Shown here piece after piece: positions 12,501 through 24,187 of a DNA stretch of 64,000 bases. Where the stretch lies: positions 221,770 to 285,769 of the forward strand of contig MVAQ01000003.1 in assembly GCA_014825775.1 (NCBI GenBank), read 5' to 3'. The stretch's first letter is position 1; the number at the start of each line of letters is the position of its first letter. Under the pieces are notes generated by a model. It had not been told where the DNA came from and did not search any database. It saw nothing but the letters and a program-made list of their open reading frames with translations. A program made the translations under genes and the position numbers. This stretch comes from Krasilnikovozyma curviuscula. Lineage: Eukaryota > Basidiomycota > Tremellomycetes > Cystofilobasidiales > Mrakiaceae.

Positions 12501-13039
12501 CAGAGGATCCTCTAGTGTCGGTTTCTGTCTTGCCAACTAAACGGGTCGCAAATGCAGAAGGGTAATGTAGAGACGGATTCAGAGAAGTAGGAAATGATCA
12601 GCCTGAATCTCCTCTGATCGTACATCTGCTCCAGTATAGCGGCAAAGCTCACCTCTTCCTTTACTGAGAGATGTGTGAACCTAATCTAACTGACAAATGG
12701 GCCAGAGGGAATTCGAAGAACAAGAGGCAGAACACGACCGCCGAGCGCGTTCGATTTTATGGTCGCATTGCTATATATTTTCCCATGGATCTCACTCTTC
12801 CAGAAAACCTACATGACTTCGTAGAGACTCTAAGCTGAGAATCAGTTCGCACCTGGACAACCGAGTGGAAAGCATGCACCACGCCACGATTGACCTCAGA
12901 GGCATGGCAGCTTGAGTTAATGCGTTTCCAACCACCATCTTCGACAGTACCTAGTATCTTTACCACTCTAGCCTTGACATCACCACATTCTCAAAACTCC
13001 TCTTGTCTCGTCAGAAGCTGCCGTGCTCCTCTGATCGTC
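12501..13039. other. Divergent promoter region of NSE4 and the PPIL3-type cyclophilin
   Basis: NSE4 is read leftward and the cyclophilin rightward, so these 539 bases are probably a shared bidirectional promoter plus both 5' leaders. A short upstream exon of NSE4 could also lie here. I see no convincing binding site or other gene. Confidence 0.55.
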
Positions 13040-14032
13040 ATGGTATGTCCATGCCCTTGCGACCTGAGCTCTGGTGCACTCCTTCCCTCAGCATAGAACT
13101 TGACCAAATGTTCCTTCAACATTGAATTAGTCTGTGACTCTGCATACAACACATGGTGATCTCAAGATTGAAGTCTTTTGTGAGACAGTACCAAAAGCAG
13201 CAGAGAATTTCTTAGGATTGTGTGCTGCTGGAGAATACGATGGGTGTCTGTTTCACAGGTAGGCATTGACAGGTCTTCGTTCGTAGGAATGAATGAGCTC
13301 TGATGTGGAGTCCGACCTCACTAGAGGGGAGGGTTGTTGTTGCTGGTGGGTTGACAAGACAGCTGTGAACTGTGTACTAATTGCATGTCTTTTTATTTCT
13401 TTATCTCATCGTTCTGGTGTCTCTCAGGAACATCAAGACATTCATGATTCAAACAGGAGACCCAACAAACACGGGAAAAGGTGGACAGAGTATATGGGGC
13501 AGGCCATTCGCCGATGAAGTGAAAAGCACACTGAAGGTAACCGTCCAGTTTCTCGTCAAAATGGTCGTTGATTGATCTATGGCTGTTTTTCTCATTAAAT
13601 GATGTCTTTTTATGTCGGGAAAACCATTAGTTTAATGCTAGAGGAATAGTAGCAATGGCGAATTCAGGATTAGACAGCAACAAATCCCAAGTCAGTTACC
13701 TTTTTTTGCCTGTTTGTACTGGATCTGACTTTAACGTTCGTCCCTTCATTGTCAGTTCTTCATCACGTACGCCAGACAACCTTCATTAGATGGAAAGTAC
13801 ACCATCTTTGGCCGAGTGATCGACGGACAGGATTCAACGCTGGACTTCATGGAAAAAGTACCGGTTGCTGGGAACAAACATCGACCTACGACGGACATTA
13901 AGATTCTCAATGTGAGTCTTAAGCTGTAATCTTTTCTCTTTGCGAAAGTGGAGTCTCCTGACGAAGGAATTTTTTTGTTCACAGATCACTATCCATGCCA
14001 ATCCGATAGCTTCTGCCAAGCTAGCGCGATGA
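13040..14032 (+). CDS. Cyclophilin-type peptidyl-prolyl isomerase, PPIL3 family
   Basis: This is a single-domain cyclophilin that isomerises Xaa-Pro bonds; the PPIL3/Cyp10 family is linked to the spliceosome. Six exons fit: 13040-13042, 13131-13258, 13428-13536, 13631-13690, 13756-13911 and 13985-14032, totalling 504 bases and 167 residues, close to human PPIL3 (161). Motifs include [17 protein letters not shown], the active-site region [32 protein letters not shown] and the family's C-terminal ITIHANP. The active-site Arg (FHRNIK) is kept. The first coding exon is only the ATG, joined to a Ser codon after an 88-base intron; this start is chosen because the family begins Met-Ser-Val-Thr-Leu. 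Confidence 0.95.
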
Positions 14033-14334
14033 GAAGATACGTAGTTCACACATAGAATTTTGTTGTATCACTTTTTATAAACATAGTGTGAAAATCTCAG
14101 TAGCACAGGGCATAGGCATGGCTACTGGCGGCGGCGCAAAGCTTAGAAGATTCGAGTTATATTAACAGGTATATATCGACAGACCATAATGAAGTCCAAA
14201 CCACCTCTTTTCATAATAACTCTTCGTCGTCCAGACTCAAATTAAGAGAAAAAACTTGAACATCTTGAGTTCGCCTCCGAGCTCATCCTCAACCTCAACC
14301 TACAACTGTCCAAATTCACCATTTCGCAGGAGCG
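14033..14334. other. Intergenic: cyclophilin 3' end to HDAC promoter
   Basis: No gene is seen. It should carry the 3' UTR of the cyclophilin and the promoter of the downstream deacetylase, both on the plus strand. Confidence 0.55.
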
Positions 14335-17287
14335 ATGGTGATACCAAACAATTCCTCGTCAAGCATATCTCCTTCTGCGAGAGATGCAGCTGATAAGTCT
14401 TCGAGCTCGAGACAGGACACTCCCAGTGGTAAAAAGGTTACTTAGTTAGTAGCATGGTTTCGCCCGTACTCCAATTCTTGAGGGAGGATATGTTTGGTCT
14501 CCCAAACGAAGCTTGGTTTCGGACTATTAAGCATGTAGAGAGAAAGGTGGTGTTGGAGACACTGGGGCATCAATTTTGATGGCAGCGGTGCTTAACTGAC
14601 GGGGCGGTTACTCGACGAAGCTCGCTGATGAGGGACAAACGCGACCGCCTCTCATCCTCTGCTCTCCCTAGCACTGGAAGCGTTGTCAGAGCTTAAGACT
14701 GATACGATTTTCTTCCTTCTGGCCCGATATCATTAGTTACTACGACCGTGAGTGGTGTCAGGCTATCCGATATAGCACTTGATTGAGGGATACTAACCAA
14801 CTCACTGTCGATTCTGCAGATGATGTTGGCAATCATAAATACGGAGAAAATGCACATCAGATGAAGCCAGGTGAGATCTCCAATTCTTTTTCGTCCATTA
14901 TAGGCGAGGTCTAAGAGAGGGCAACACTAAGGTGTCATCCGTCACTCCTATCCTGCTCTTATTCGTTCTCTCCATCGTTGCATGCCCAACAGCCACTGAC
15001 ATTCACCATCTTTAGCTCGAATGCGTATTGTGCACAACCTCTGTATCAATTACGACCTGCTAGACCCAAGTATCGTCGATGTGATCCGTCCAGCTCGAGC
15101 GACACATTTCCAGATGACCAGGTTCCACACGGATGAATACATTGATTTCCTGGCTAAAGTTATGCCGGAGACGCACAATGAACTGACGGGCAATGGTCAA
15201 AGATGTGAGTTTTTTTCGCCTTTCCGAATCGACCCTGACAGTACCACAGATAAACTAACGAACTCTCGCGGATTGTTACTTCAGTTTTGACTGGCCCAGA
15301 TTGTCCTTCATTTGAGGGACTCTTTGAGTTTTGTTCTATCTCAGCGGTAAGTTCAAGTTCAAGATTGTTTGTAACCACAAAACCTGCTCTCAGCACCAAT
15401 AACTCTATACTTTGCAGGGAGGAAGTATCGCTGGCGCAAATAGGCTTAATGATGGTGCTGCAGGTGGGTCAACTCTTTCTAGATTTCGCCGATCACCAGG
15501 GTAGAGTATGTGAAGGCAGTAACTAATTTCGTTCGATTAGACACTTGCATCAATTGGTCAGGGGGACTGCACCACGCCAAGAAACGTGAAGCCAGTGGTT
15601 TCTGTTATGTGAACGATATTGTCCTCGGAATTTTGGAGCTTTTAAGGTAAGCGATGCGCATTATTTGATTTTCCCTGCTGTGATGACTGACTTGACATTG
15701 TCAACGTTAGGTATCACGAACGAGTGCTTTATATTGATATTGATATCCATCATGGTGATGGAGTCGAAGAAGCGTTCTTTTCGACTGATCGTGTCATGAC
15801 TGCATCGTTAGTTTCATTCAGGTCCTTTTGCCCCACCGAGTGCGTCGACACCACAATCTCTCTTTCCTTTCAATTAGCTTCCACAAATTTGGCGACTACT
15901 TCCCTGGAACCGGACACGTCAAAGATATCGGAATCGGCAAGGGTAAAAACTACGCCGTTAACGTTCCGCTTCGAGACGGCATTAATGACGAGACTTACGC
16001 GTCCATCTTCCAACCCGTCATCTCGCACATCATGGAATGGTACAGACCTGACGCTGTCGTTCTCCAATGTGGAGCAGACTCTCTCGCTGGCGATAAACTG
16101 GGTGTATTCAATTTGACCATGAAGGGCCATGCGGACTGCGTCAAGTTTGTGAGCAAGTTCAATTTACCGCTGATGGTCCTAGGCGGCGGTGGATACACTG
16201 TAAAAAACGTTGCCAAGACATGGACGTATGAAACTGGAATTATCTTAGGTAAAGAGCTGGACGAGAATCTGCCGTACAACGAATAGTGAGTGTTAAGGTC
16301 TGTTTTGTTTGTCTCCGTGCTCCAACTAACCTTCTGTGACGCTGTAGCCTTGAATACTTTGGTCCGCGATATAAACTCGAAGTTCTGGAAACAAATATGG
16401 ACAACTACAATTCCAGACAATACTTGGATGGCATCAAGTAAGCGCCCATCGTCGTACTCTCCCTGGTCCCGATTCTCACCTCGCTTTATCCTCATTCGCA
16501 GGAGCCAAATTATCGACCATCTACGAAATATGCCGTTTGCGCCTAGTACTCAGATGCAACACGTTCCCAAGTCGTCTGTGGGGCGAGAGCTAGGAATCGA
16601 TGAGGAACCTGATAGTGATGGTGAAAGTTCGATCGATGGAGCAATCAGAGGTGGGTTCACAGCTTTCGTTGAAATGGAACCTAGTGCATGCACCGATGTT
16701 GATTAGACTCTTTTCTTGTAGCTCGCATCAGAAATATCGAGTCTCAAAACGGAAAAATCTACGGAGATTCGGATTCGGACGACGATGCGTATAGTGAGGA
16801 CGATGAGAGTAGTGTCTTTGGTGGCCGCCGGAAACCACAGCGTCGTCCAGCCGGTTTATCATCACGAAACCAATATCCATCCTCATTCTACCCGCCAACC
16901 TCGTCTCGAGCTTCTCTCCTGAAGGGCGCCAAGAACCCACTCCTTCCCAGCCATCTCAGCAATCAAGATCGTGGTAGTCGTCAGTCTTCATTTAACGGTG
17001 AGGAAGAAAATCCACCTAAGAAAAGACGCTTCTTCACCTCGTCGAAACTGCAAGGATTGATGGGCGCGACAAAGAAGAACGAGCTGGAAGCTATGTTGTT
17101 CCCTCATCAGCATCCACCGCAAACGGTCCAGCCGAAACGAACTGGTCCTGTCGTTCCTGAAGACCCTCTGAAACAACACGAGCTGGATGAATTTGCTCCA
17201 CCTGAGTTTGTGCTATCAAAGGAAACAGGACGGGTTCTTCACGTCAACATCGAGTCGCTGAACTTGGAAAGCTTAGGGCAGGTGTAG
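14335..17287 (+). CDS. Class I (RPD3/HDAC1-type) histone deacetylase
   Basis: A zinc-dependent lysine deacetylase that removes acetyl groups from histone tails, usually in Sin3- or SET3-like corepressor complexes. The catalytic domain runs from DVGNHKYG (about 14820) to the [11 protein letters not shown] region (about 16545). It keeps the active-site His pair ([17 protein letters not shown]), the zinc ligands in [14 protein letters not shown] and CGADSL, and the catalytic Tyr in GGGGYT. Clear internal exons include 14820-14870, 15016-15204, 15285-15346, 15418-15463, 15541-15646 and 15711-15806. After the core come acidic and Ser-rich stretches and a basic patch (KKRRF), making a longer tail than yeast Rpd3. 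The N-terminus is unsure: the exon ending SYYD at 14747 is clear, but I could not join it cleanly to the proposed ATG exon at 14335. Orthology to RPD3 rather than HOS2 is favoured by sequence similarity to HDAC1 but not proven. Confidence 0.9.
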
Positions 17288-17666
17288 TTGTCAGGGCGCG
17301 AAGGTTTAAGTTTGCCTAAATGTATCGTTGTACTATTACTGTGATTGGTTCCAATGATATCTTTATTTTTATTCGTTTCTAGTTTGTACTTTATGTTGAT
17401 GAAACAATTTTCTGTTATTTGTGGTACATTTTTCCCCGGAAAGTCAAAAATTCTTCGAGGCGCACGATTTTTATGAACCGACAGTTAAGAGTAATTTCAA
17501 GAAGAAAGCCATCAAAGGAAGGACAGACTTGAGTGCAGTAAAGTTTTGGCAAGGTGAATATTCCTTTGTTTGGCCCAAGGGGTTTCTTTGCTAGCTGGAA
17601 TTGACACTTCCTTTCGTCGCTCTCGCTGCCTCTCCATCAGTCAAACCAATTTTGTACGACAGTTCA
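17288..17666. other. Intergenic: HDAC 3' end to FCF2 promoter
   Basis: No coding evidence was found. An open frame extends upstream of the chosen FCF2 ATG to a TTG at 17601, but the ATG at 17667 is the first in that frame. Confidence 0.55.
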
Positions 17667-19610
17667 ATGGCTACCTCAACTCCAAAGCGAACTCGTTCCT
17701 CCATATCGAAAACAGCAGATATCTCCACCGGTTCTCCAGCCTCAGCGGTGCTTCGTCGAACGACCAGAGCTTCAGCAGCAGCATCAGGTAGCAGCCAGCC
17801 AGGAAGCAGTCAATCCAAGACGTACGGCCCCAAGAATACAGACTCTCCGTCTTCTCAGTCAACTCCTACGAATCGCGGTGGTTCGAAGGGGAAAGGGAAA
17901 GCTACTGCTCGTGCTGAACCCCTTGAGGCACATGAACCACCGTCTGAAGCCTCCTCCCCTTCGAGCTCAAGCATCCTGCCTGACTCACAGCCACCGCACC
18001 ATGTTACCTCGTCGGAAGTTCCGCTAGTAGCTGCTTCAAGTTCCGTCACCGAGCTCTTCAGTCCACCAGCCCACCTGAAATCCAAAAAATCTGCAACTTC
18101 GTCAGCTCTGAAGACACAACTCCTCCCAGCGGATACTTCTAGCCCATATTTGAAAGTTACTGAACAACCAATTGAAGATAAAGAACAAGAAGAGGTGGTG
18201 GGGTCGGTTTTGGAGTTGAGAGCGGACGGACAAGTTGGTACTCCGACGCCCTCGCCGAGAAAGAAGACAGCTGGCCCGACCAAGAAATCATCCACAGCGC
18301 AGAAGAAGCTTACAGCAGCTGTTATTGGCCTTGCTCCTCCAGAAGACGTCGATAACGAGGGTGGCGCATCGGCTCTTCCAACACCAGAAGCACCACCAGC
18401 ACCAGTTGCATTCACGGAAGAAGAGGAACTTGTCGCAATTGACGAAAATTTTGATCAAGTACTCAACGATGAAGGAGTGCATGACGCTGGAGTTGGTAAT
18501 AGCACAAATGGTGCTGAAACCGACATCTCTCTCGAGATTTCAACTGAAGATGTTGAGAAGGTTGAGAAAGTACTTGCTGCTGGCCCAGTTGAAAGCAGTA
18601 CGGAGGAAGAAGACGAAGCCATTGAGGAGGAAGAGTTGTATGAGGAGAACGGAAGCTCCTCGGAAGAGGAGGATAGCGATGACGATGACGACGACTCCTC
18701 CTCTGAGGAGGAAGAGAGCGACGAGGACGAGGAAGACGATGCAGCAACGCCAAAGAAAGATCAATCGTCCTATCTGTCTTCCCTCTTCTCACTTGCTCTT
18801 GCCAACGCCAAAGCGGCAGAGGAACATGAAGCTCGTTTGAAACAACTCGATAACGGTGAAATCGTGTTGCAGCTAGAGAAGGAAAAGACTTTAGCGTAAG
18901 TTCCCAAGTTGTTTGTTCAAAGAGTTTCAAGCTGATTTCTAAAATCTGCGTGTTTCTTCATACAGACCACTCCCGTCGCTCTCCAAACCCAAGCACAACG
19001 ATCTCTTCAAATTCCCTTCTGCTGCCACTGGTAAAGTCAAAATTTCTTCAACACTCCCAGAAGCATCAGAGGCAACACCATCCAAAGCTTCGCCTGACGG
19101 ACTTGAGCTTGATACCTACGTCGCACCAAGATTCCTGACTAAGAAAGAAGCGAAAGCAGTGAGTTCACTTCTCAATTTTTAACGTCACATCAACGAAGCT
19201 TACCTTCTTTGGGTTTTCCTTTGCAGGAACGACTTGCCAACAAGCCACTGGCTTTCCATGAGATGCCAGCAATCCCAGAAGACCGTAAAAAGGAGATGGC
19301 TCGTGAATACCACGCGCTCAAGCTTCGAAACTCCCTCGACCCCAAAAGGTTCTACAAAGGCCAAGGAGGCCTTAAAGCACCTCTCCCTGAAGTCTTCCAG
19401 CTCGGAAGAATTGTGGAAACGAGCAGGACAGTCCAAGATTCGACGCTGTTCAAGGCTACGCAGGTCGGAAGCATTATGCAGGAGCTCATCAACGACACAG
19501 AGGGCAAGACGTACGCGAAGAGGAAGTTTTCGGAGCTTCAAGATACTAGACAACAGCATGGAAGAGGAAGAGGATGGAAAAAGGGGAAGAGGGATAAGAG
19601 ACTTTACTAG
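17667..19610 (+). CDS. FCF2: Fcf2 pre-rRNA processing factor (TdIF2/DNTTIP2 family)
   Basis: Fcf2 is a nucleolar protein needed for early pre-rRNA cleavages and 40S assembly. Three exons fit: 17667-18895, 18966-19158 and 19227-19610, 601 residues. The conserved Fcf2 domain is in the last exon: AFHEMPAIPEDRKKEM, then LKLRNSLDPKRFYKG, then PEVFQLGRIVE, followed by a basic C-terminus (RGRGWKKGKRDKR). The first 400 residues are low-complexity: Ser/Thr/Pro-rich, then a strongly acidic Glu/Asp/Ser run at about 18600-18740. An acidic N-terminal half is usual for the family, but here it is long compared with yeast Fcf2 (about 217 residues). I chose the ATG at 17667 as the first in frame. Confidence 0.88.
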
Positions 19611-20961
19611 ATGTGTTTTTCCTGATGTTGTACAGCTATCATCCCATTCTTGCCTAAGCTAATGTACTACTTGAGGTTTGCTCTAAAGTTTACAAATTCA
19701 TATTTGCGTCATTTTCAGTCTGTGTATTTACAAATGAGCGCTTCGAGTTTGGGTTTTATATTTGAGTGCACACAAGCTGGCGCAAATGTATTAGACTTGA
19801 CTTTGCTCAACACACTGAGGAGACGACTACCACGTGATCATTGGAACACAGAGCATTTGGGTTATCGACCTCAGTAACCGATGGAACGGGTTTTGAAGGG
19901 ACAAGAAAGCCGTAAAGTGGTGAGAATTGGAAGATTGGAATAGAATATTTTCAATGCTTTTGTTTGACTGTTCAAGAAAGTGGAATCGCTTTTTGCACCT
20001 GGCGCTTATTTACGAACGACAAATACCACTTGACGTAAAACTGGAGGAAGGTTTTTTATGAAACAAACTTATGTGAGCGCTTGCCGAGCGGACGTCGGTT
20101 GCTTTTGAGAGCCGGGTGGGCCGGGATAGCAAACCGATCCGGATATTTGTCTAGTAATCGCAACTAAAAACAAGAGAAGATTTACCATCCTGAACTGCTG
20201 TCGGCCAACTCTATAAGGAATCACAATTATATTGTCAAAAAGAAAGAAAAGTAATTGTTGATGTGCTTGAAAATTGGGCTGCGGCAGTATCAGTCTTGAG
20301 GGAGTTTCAACGGACAATAGAGCGCCCTGGTGCAACCGACTTTACTCTGCACTTCTAAATTTAGCTCGATTGTAATCCAGTAGTATCACTTTTAATCAAT
20401 CGGAACTATGTCAGAGACTAGCTGCAGAGCGCGGTCGTTGTAACTGAAGCTCCACACTGCACGCAGCTTGGACAGTTTGTTCTGCCTTCTTGAACGTGAT
20501 CTCCAAGGTAACCAGAAGTACTCACGCGGTAAACTTTGAGCACTCTACTTTTTAGACCGGTGGGTAGTTTAGGAGAAAACTTCTCTTGTGACCTTGCGCT
20601 GATCTCTCTTCGTTAGTAACCCCTTCGAGCAGAGTGGCAAGTTGCACCCTGCTCGTCTGGAACGCTTATTTTTTCCAAGGATCTAGTGAAGATTGTTTGG
20701 ATGCAATAGCAGACTCTACGAACGAGGTGTAGTCTCCCATCGGACCGTGATTGGTTTTTCTTGATCTTTCGCGCGCTGTCAGTCACCTCCACACCCTGCT
20801 CGGGAAATCCTCGACGTACCTCCGATTTGCATCAGGTGGTACTGTCGATCGTAATGCTACTTCCTGACTACTCCAAACTTTGAGTCCCGCGCCTTGCTAA
20901 GCTTATAAGGCCAACGAGGTCAGCTTCTTTCTCTTCTCTTTGCCGGTCGGTATTTGCCACG
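19611..20961. other. Long intergenic region upstream of the beta-glucosidase
   Basis: This 1351-base gap is the longest between plus-strand neighbours in the window. It holds no supported gene on either strand. It contains a CACGTG palindrome near 19832, an ATTGG (inverted CCAAT) near 20750 and a TATA-like TTATAAG at 20903-20909. Secreted hydrolase genes in fungi are often regulated by carbon source, so a large promoter is plausible; I did not find a convincing repressor-site cluster. Confidence 0.5.
20903..20909 (+). promoter_or_regulatory. TATA-like element of the GH3 beta-glucosidase gene
   Basis: TTATAAG lies 53-59 bases before the ATG at 20962, a spacing compatible with a short leader. 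No experimental support; AT-rich heptamers also occur by chance. Confidence 0.4.
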
Positions 20962-23895
20962 ATGAAACTCACTTCCATTCTTTGGTTGGTGGGAGCAGGG
21001 AACCTGGTTAGTGCTCTCAGTGTTTGGAATCCTTCTTCTGTTTTCAAGAAGGCTTTAAACTCGACAGCAGTACTTGTTGGTGGGTCAAGGTAGCTCTAAT
21101 GCTTCGAGAGGGACTACTTTCTGACGATGTTGTTAATAGGCAACTTAACCTACGTAACCTCACCACCAGTTTATCCAACGGTTAACACATCTGCAACAAG
21201 AGAATGGGAAGTTGCTGGTCAGTGGGTTCAGACTTCTTTTCTCGAGCAGAGCACTAAGTTGTGCAGCGTTTTGATAATGAAGTGGCTAAAGCGAAAGCCA
21301 AAATCTCGACCTGGACACTGCAGCAAAAGATCAACGTCACTACAGGTCTAGGATGGGCAACAAACCGATGCGTTGGCAATACCGCACCTCTCCCAGAAAT
21401 CGACTGGCCAGGGTTTTGTTTACAGGACTCGCCATTGGGTGTGAGAGACACCGACTACGTGACTGCATTCCCAGCTGGGATCCAGGCAGCTTCTACGTGG
21501 GACCGTTCTTTGATCAGGAAAAGAGGAGCTGCGATGGGGGCTGAGTTCAAGGGAAAGGGTGTTCATGTCGCTTTGGGTCCGATGATGAATATGGGACGCA
21601 TTGCTCAAGGTGGTCGCAACTGGGAAGGTTTTGGTGCTGATCCATATCTCACAGGTGAAGCTGCCTACGAGTAAGTCCATCGCTTCTGTGGATGTCGCTT
21701 CTAACTACTGAGCGCCTTCTCCGATAAGAACCGTCAAAGGGCTTCAATCGAGTGGAGTTCAGGCTACAGCAAAGCACTTTGTTGGTAATGAACGTGAGAG
21801 AACATTCCTGCTTCTCAAATGAAGCCCAATACAGATGATTCCTTTTTTTTTTTTCCTCAGAGGAACTCAATCGAAGCACCTCAAGCTCCAACATTGACGA
21901 TAGGACAATGCACGAAATCTATCTCCATCCGTTCTTGAAATCAGTCCAAGCTGGAGTTGCCAGTGTGATGTGCTCCTATAACTTGGTCAACAACTCCTGG
22001 GCTTGCCAGAATTCGAAAGTACGTCGATGTCATTGTCCACTTCCATCGCGTCTTTGATAACTTATGGCACTGTTCTCAGACCATTAATGGTTTGCTGAAG
22101 CACGAGCTCGGCTTCCAAGGATACGTCATGTCAGACTGGGACGCTACCCACTCCGGAGTCGGTGGATCTCTTGCGGGGCTGGACATGGACATGCCTGGTG
22201 ACATTGGCTACTCAGGACTCCACAACGCTTCCTACTTTGGCTACAACTTGACTGCTGGTGTCATGAACGGAACGATCCCGGAGAGCAGAATTGATGATAT
22301 GGCCACCAGGATCGTCGCCGCTTGGTACTTGTTGGGACAGGATAAAGTATGTCTGTCTTGTCTATACTTCAATTCTACACTCTTCTCACTCTCAAATTTT
22401 TGCGGTAGAACTACCCTCCCATCAGCATCGCATCTTTTGCTCCTTTCTCAGATCCGCTCAACGAGCACGTCGATGTACAGGACGACCACAAGAGGGTGAG
22501 CCAATTCGTGCTTTTTTTTCAACGACTTCTACTTTTGCCTTCTATAACGTTTTAAATTAGATTGTTAGAGAAATTGGAGCAGTTGGAACAGTCTTACTCA
22601 AGAATGTAAACAACACACTGCCTCTGAAATCTCCGAAGTCTATGTCTATCATCGGACTCGACGCTGCTCCACCTGCTGATGGACCTAATGGCTACTCGGA
22701 CAGAGGTGGTGTCGATGGTCATTTGGCGATGGGATGGGGGTCGGGAACTGATAACTTCCCATACTTGATTTCTCCTCTAGAAGGTATGGCCAATTTGTTG
22801 TCGAGCAAGAAGAATCTATGGTACTGAGTTGTGCCTTTCTCTAGCGATCCAAAGACATGCACTGGAAAATGGTACTCGAAGTATCACTTACTGGCTCGAT
22901 AATTGGTCATTAGGGGGTGTCAACTCGACAGCTCAGAACACTGAAGTAGCCCTTGTCTTCGTCAACAGCGATAGTGGTGAAGGATACATCACAGTGGATG
23001 GAAACGCTGGCGATAGGAAGAATCTAACAGCATGGTTCCAGGGAGATACTGTCATATCATCAGTCCTGGAGAATAACGCCAACACTATCGTCATCATAAA
23101 CTCGGTCGGGCCGCTCATTTTAGAACCCTGGATCAACCACCCGAATCTTACTGCGGTCTTGTGGGCCGGACTTGGTGGACAGGAGTCAGGAAATGGACTT
23201 GTTGATGTTCTCTGGGGCAAGGTTAACCCATCTGGTGAATCGTTCTTGCCATTTTTCAGAGCACTCACATCTCGCTGAACGCCCACAATATGTTCTTATC
23301 AGGACGCCTCCCTTACACGATCGCCAAGTCTCCGTCCGACTACTCAGCATCTCTAGTACCTGAAAACAACTCAGTAGCTGTACCTCAAGTTCCATACGAA
23401 GAAGGTCTCTACATCGATTACCGATGGTTCTTGGCTAACCAAATAACCCCGCGCTTCCCCTTCGGATTCGGTCTTAGTTACACTACCTTTGGCTATTACT
23501 CTCTTACAGTTAGTAAAAAGGTATCCAAATTCAAAACTTACAACTCTACAGCCGTCGGTGCCAGCACTTCCTCAGCACTTCACTCCAAAGTCGCTGAAGT
23601 TGAGTTCTATGTCACTAACACCGGGACTGTCTTTGGCCATGAGATCCCACAGCTCTATCTCTCTTTTCCCAAATCAGTTGTACAACCTCCCAAGGTACTT
23701 CGAGGGTTTGAAAGAGTTGGTATTCACCCAGGCGACACCACTTGTGTCAAGATCGCGCTATCGAGATACGAGGTGTCCACATGGGATGTCATCTCTCAGA
23801 GTTGGGTAGTTCCAAATGGGACGTTCGAAGTGATCATTGGAAGCAGTAGCGCAGTGGAAGACGAAAAGCTCAAAGCCTCTCTCAGATTTTGGTGA
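20962..23895 (+). CDS. Secreted GH3 beta-glucosidase
   Basis: A family 3 glycoside hydrolase that releases glucose from cellobiose and other beta-glucosides outside the cell. It starts with a signal peptide ([20 protein letters not shown]). Early exons are 20962-21079, 21140-21217, 21259-21670 and one from 21729. The N-terminal barrel has INVTTGLGW, a [13 protein letters not shown] block, KHFVGNEQ and the nucleophile motif [10 protein letters not shown] (Asp at about 22137). The second domain has [15 protein letters not shown], then a short intron that joins NPS to GRLPYT. The C-terminus has [11 protein letters not shown] and a fibronectin III-like domain. Many Asn-X-Ser/Thr sites agree with secretion. 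The acceptor at 21258 is TAAG rather than CAG; it is the only one that keeps frame. Substrate range cannot be told from sequence. Confidence 0.95.
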
Positions 23896-24187
23896 AAGGG
23901 GATATAGAAGGACTTCCGGGTTAACACGTAATGACAAAATGATATATGTACATAGATTCCACGCCTGTATGAGGTGAAAGTACGTCACAAAGCTACGGAC
24001 GACTTGACCAACGCACAACTTGACCAGCGGGGCGCGAGAGAACATTTTTGTTTTTAGCACATCTGAATCAGATCTGTTAAAAGAATAGTTCAGGGCTTTC
24101 CGAAAGGTAACCTTCAACATGGTTCGAGCCTTCAAAGCCGAAGTAATGGAAGGGCTGTTGAGAAAGAGCACAATGACAACAATCTCT

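Noticed and set aside
17855..18930. Long minus-strand frames opposite FCF2
   Set aside because: Mirror images of the acidic/Ser-rich FCF2 exon; no start context or homology.
20069..20335. 88-codon minus-strand frame in the beta-glucosidase upstream region
   Set aside because: No homology, no splice partners, isolated in a promoter-sized gap.
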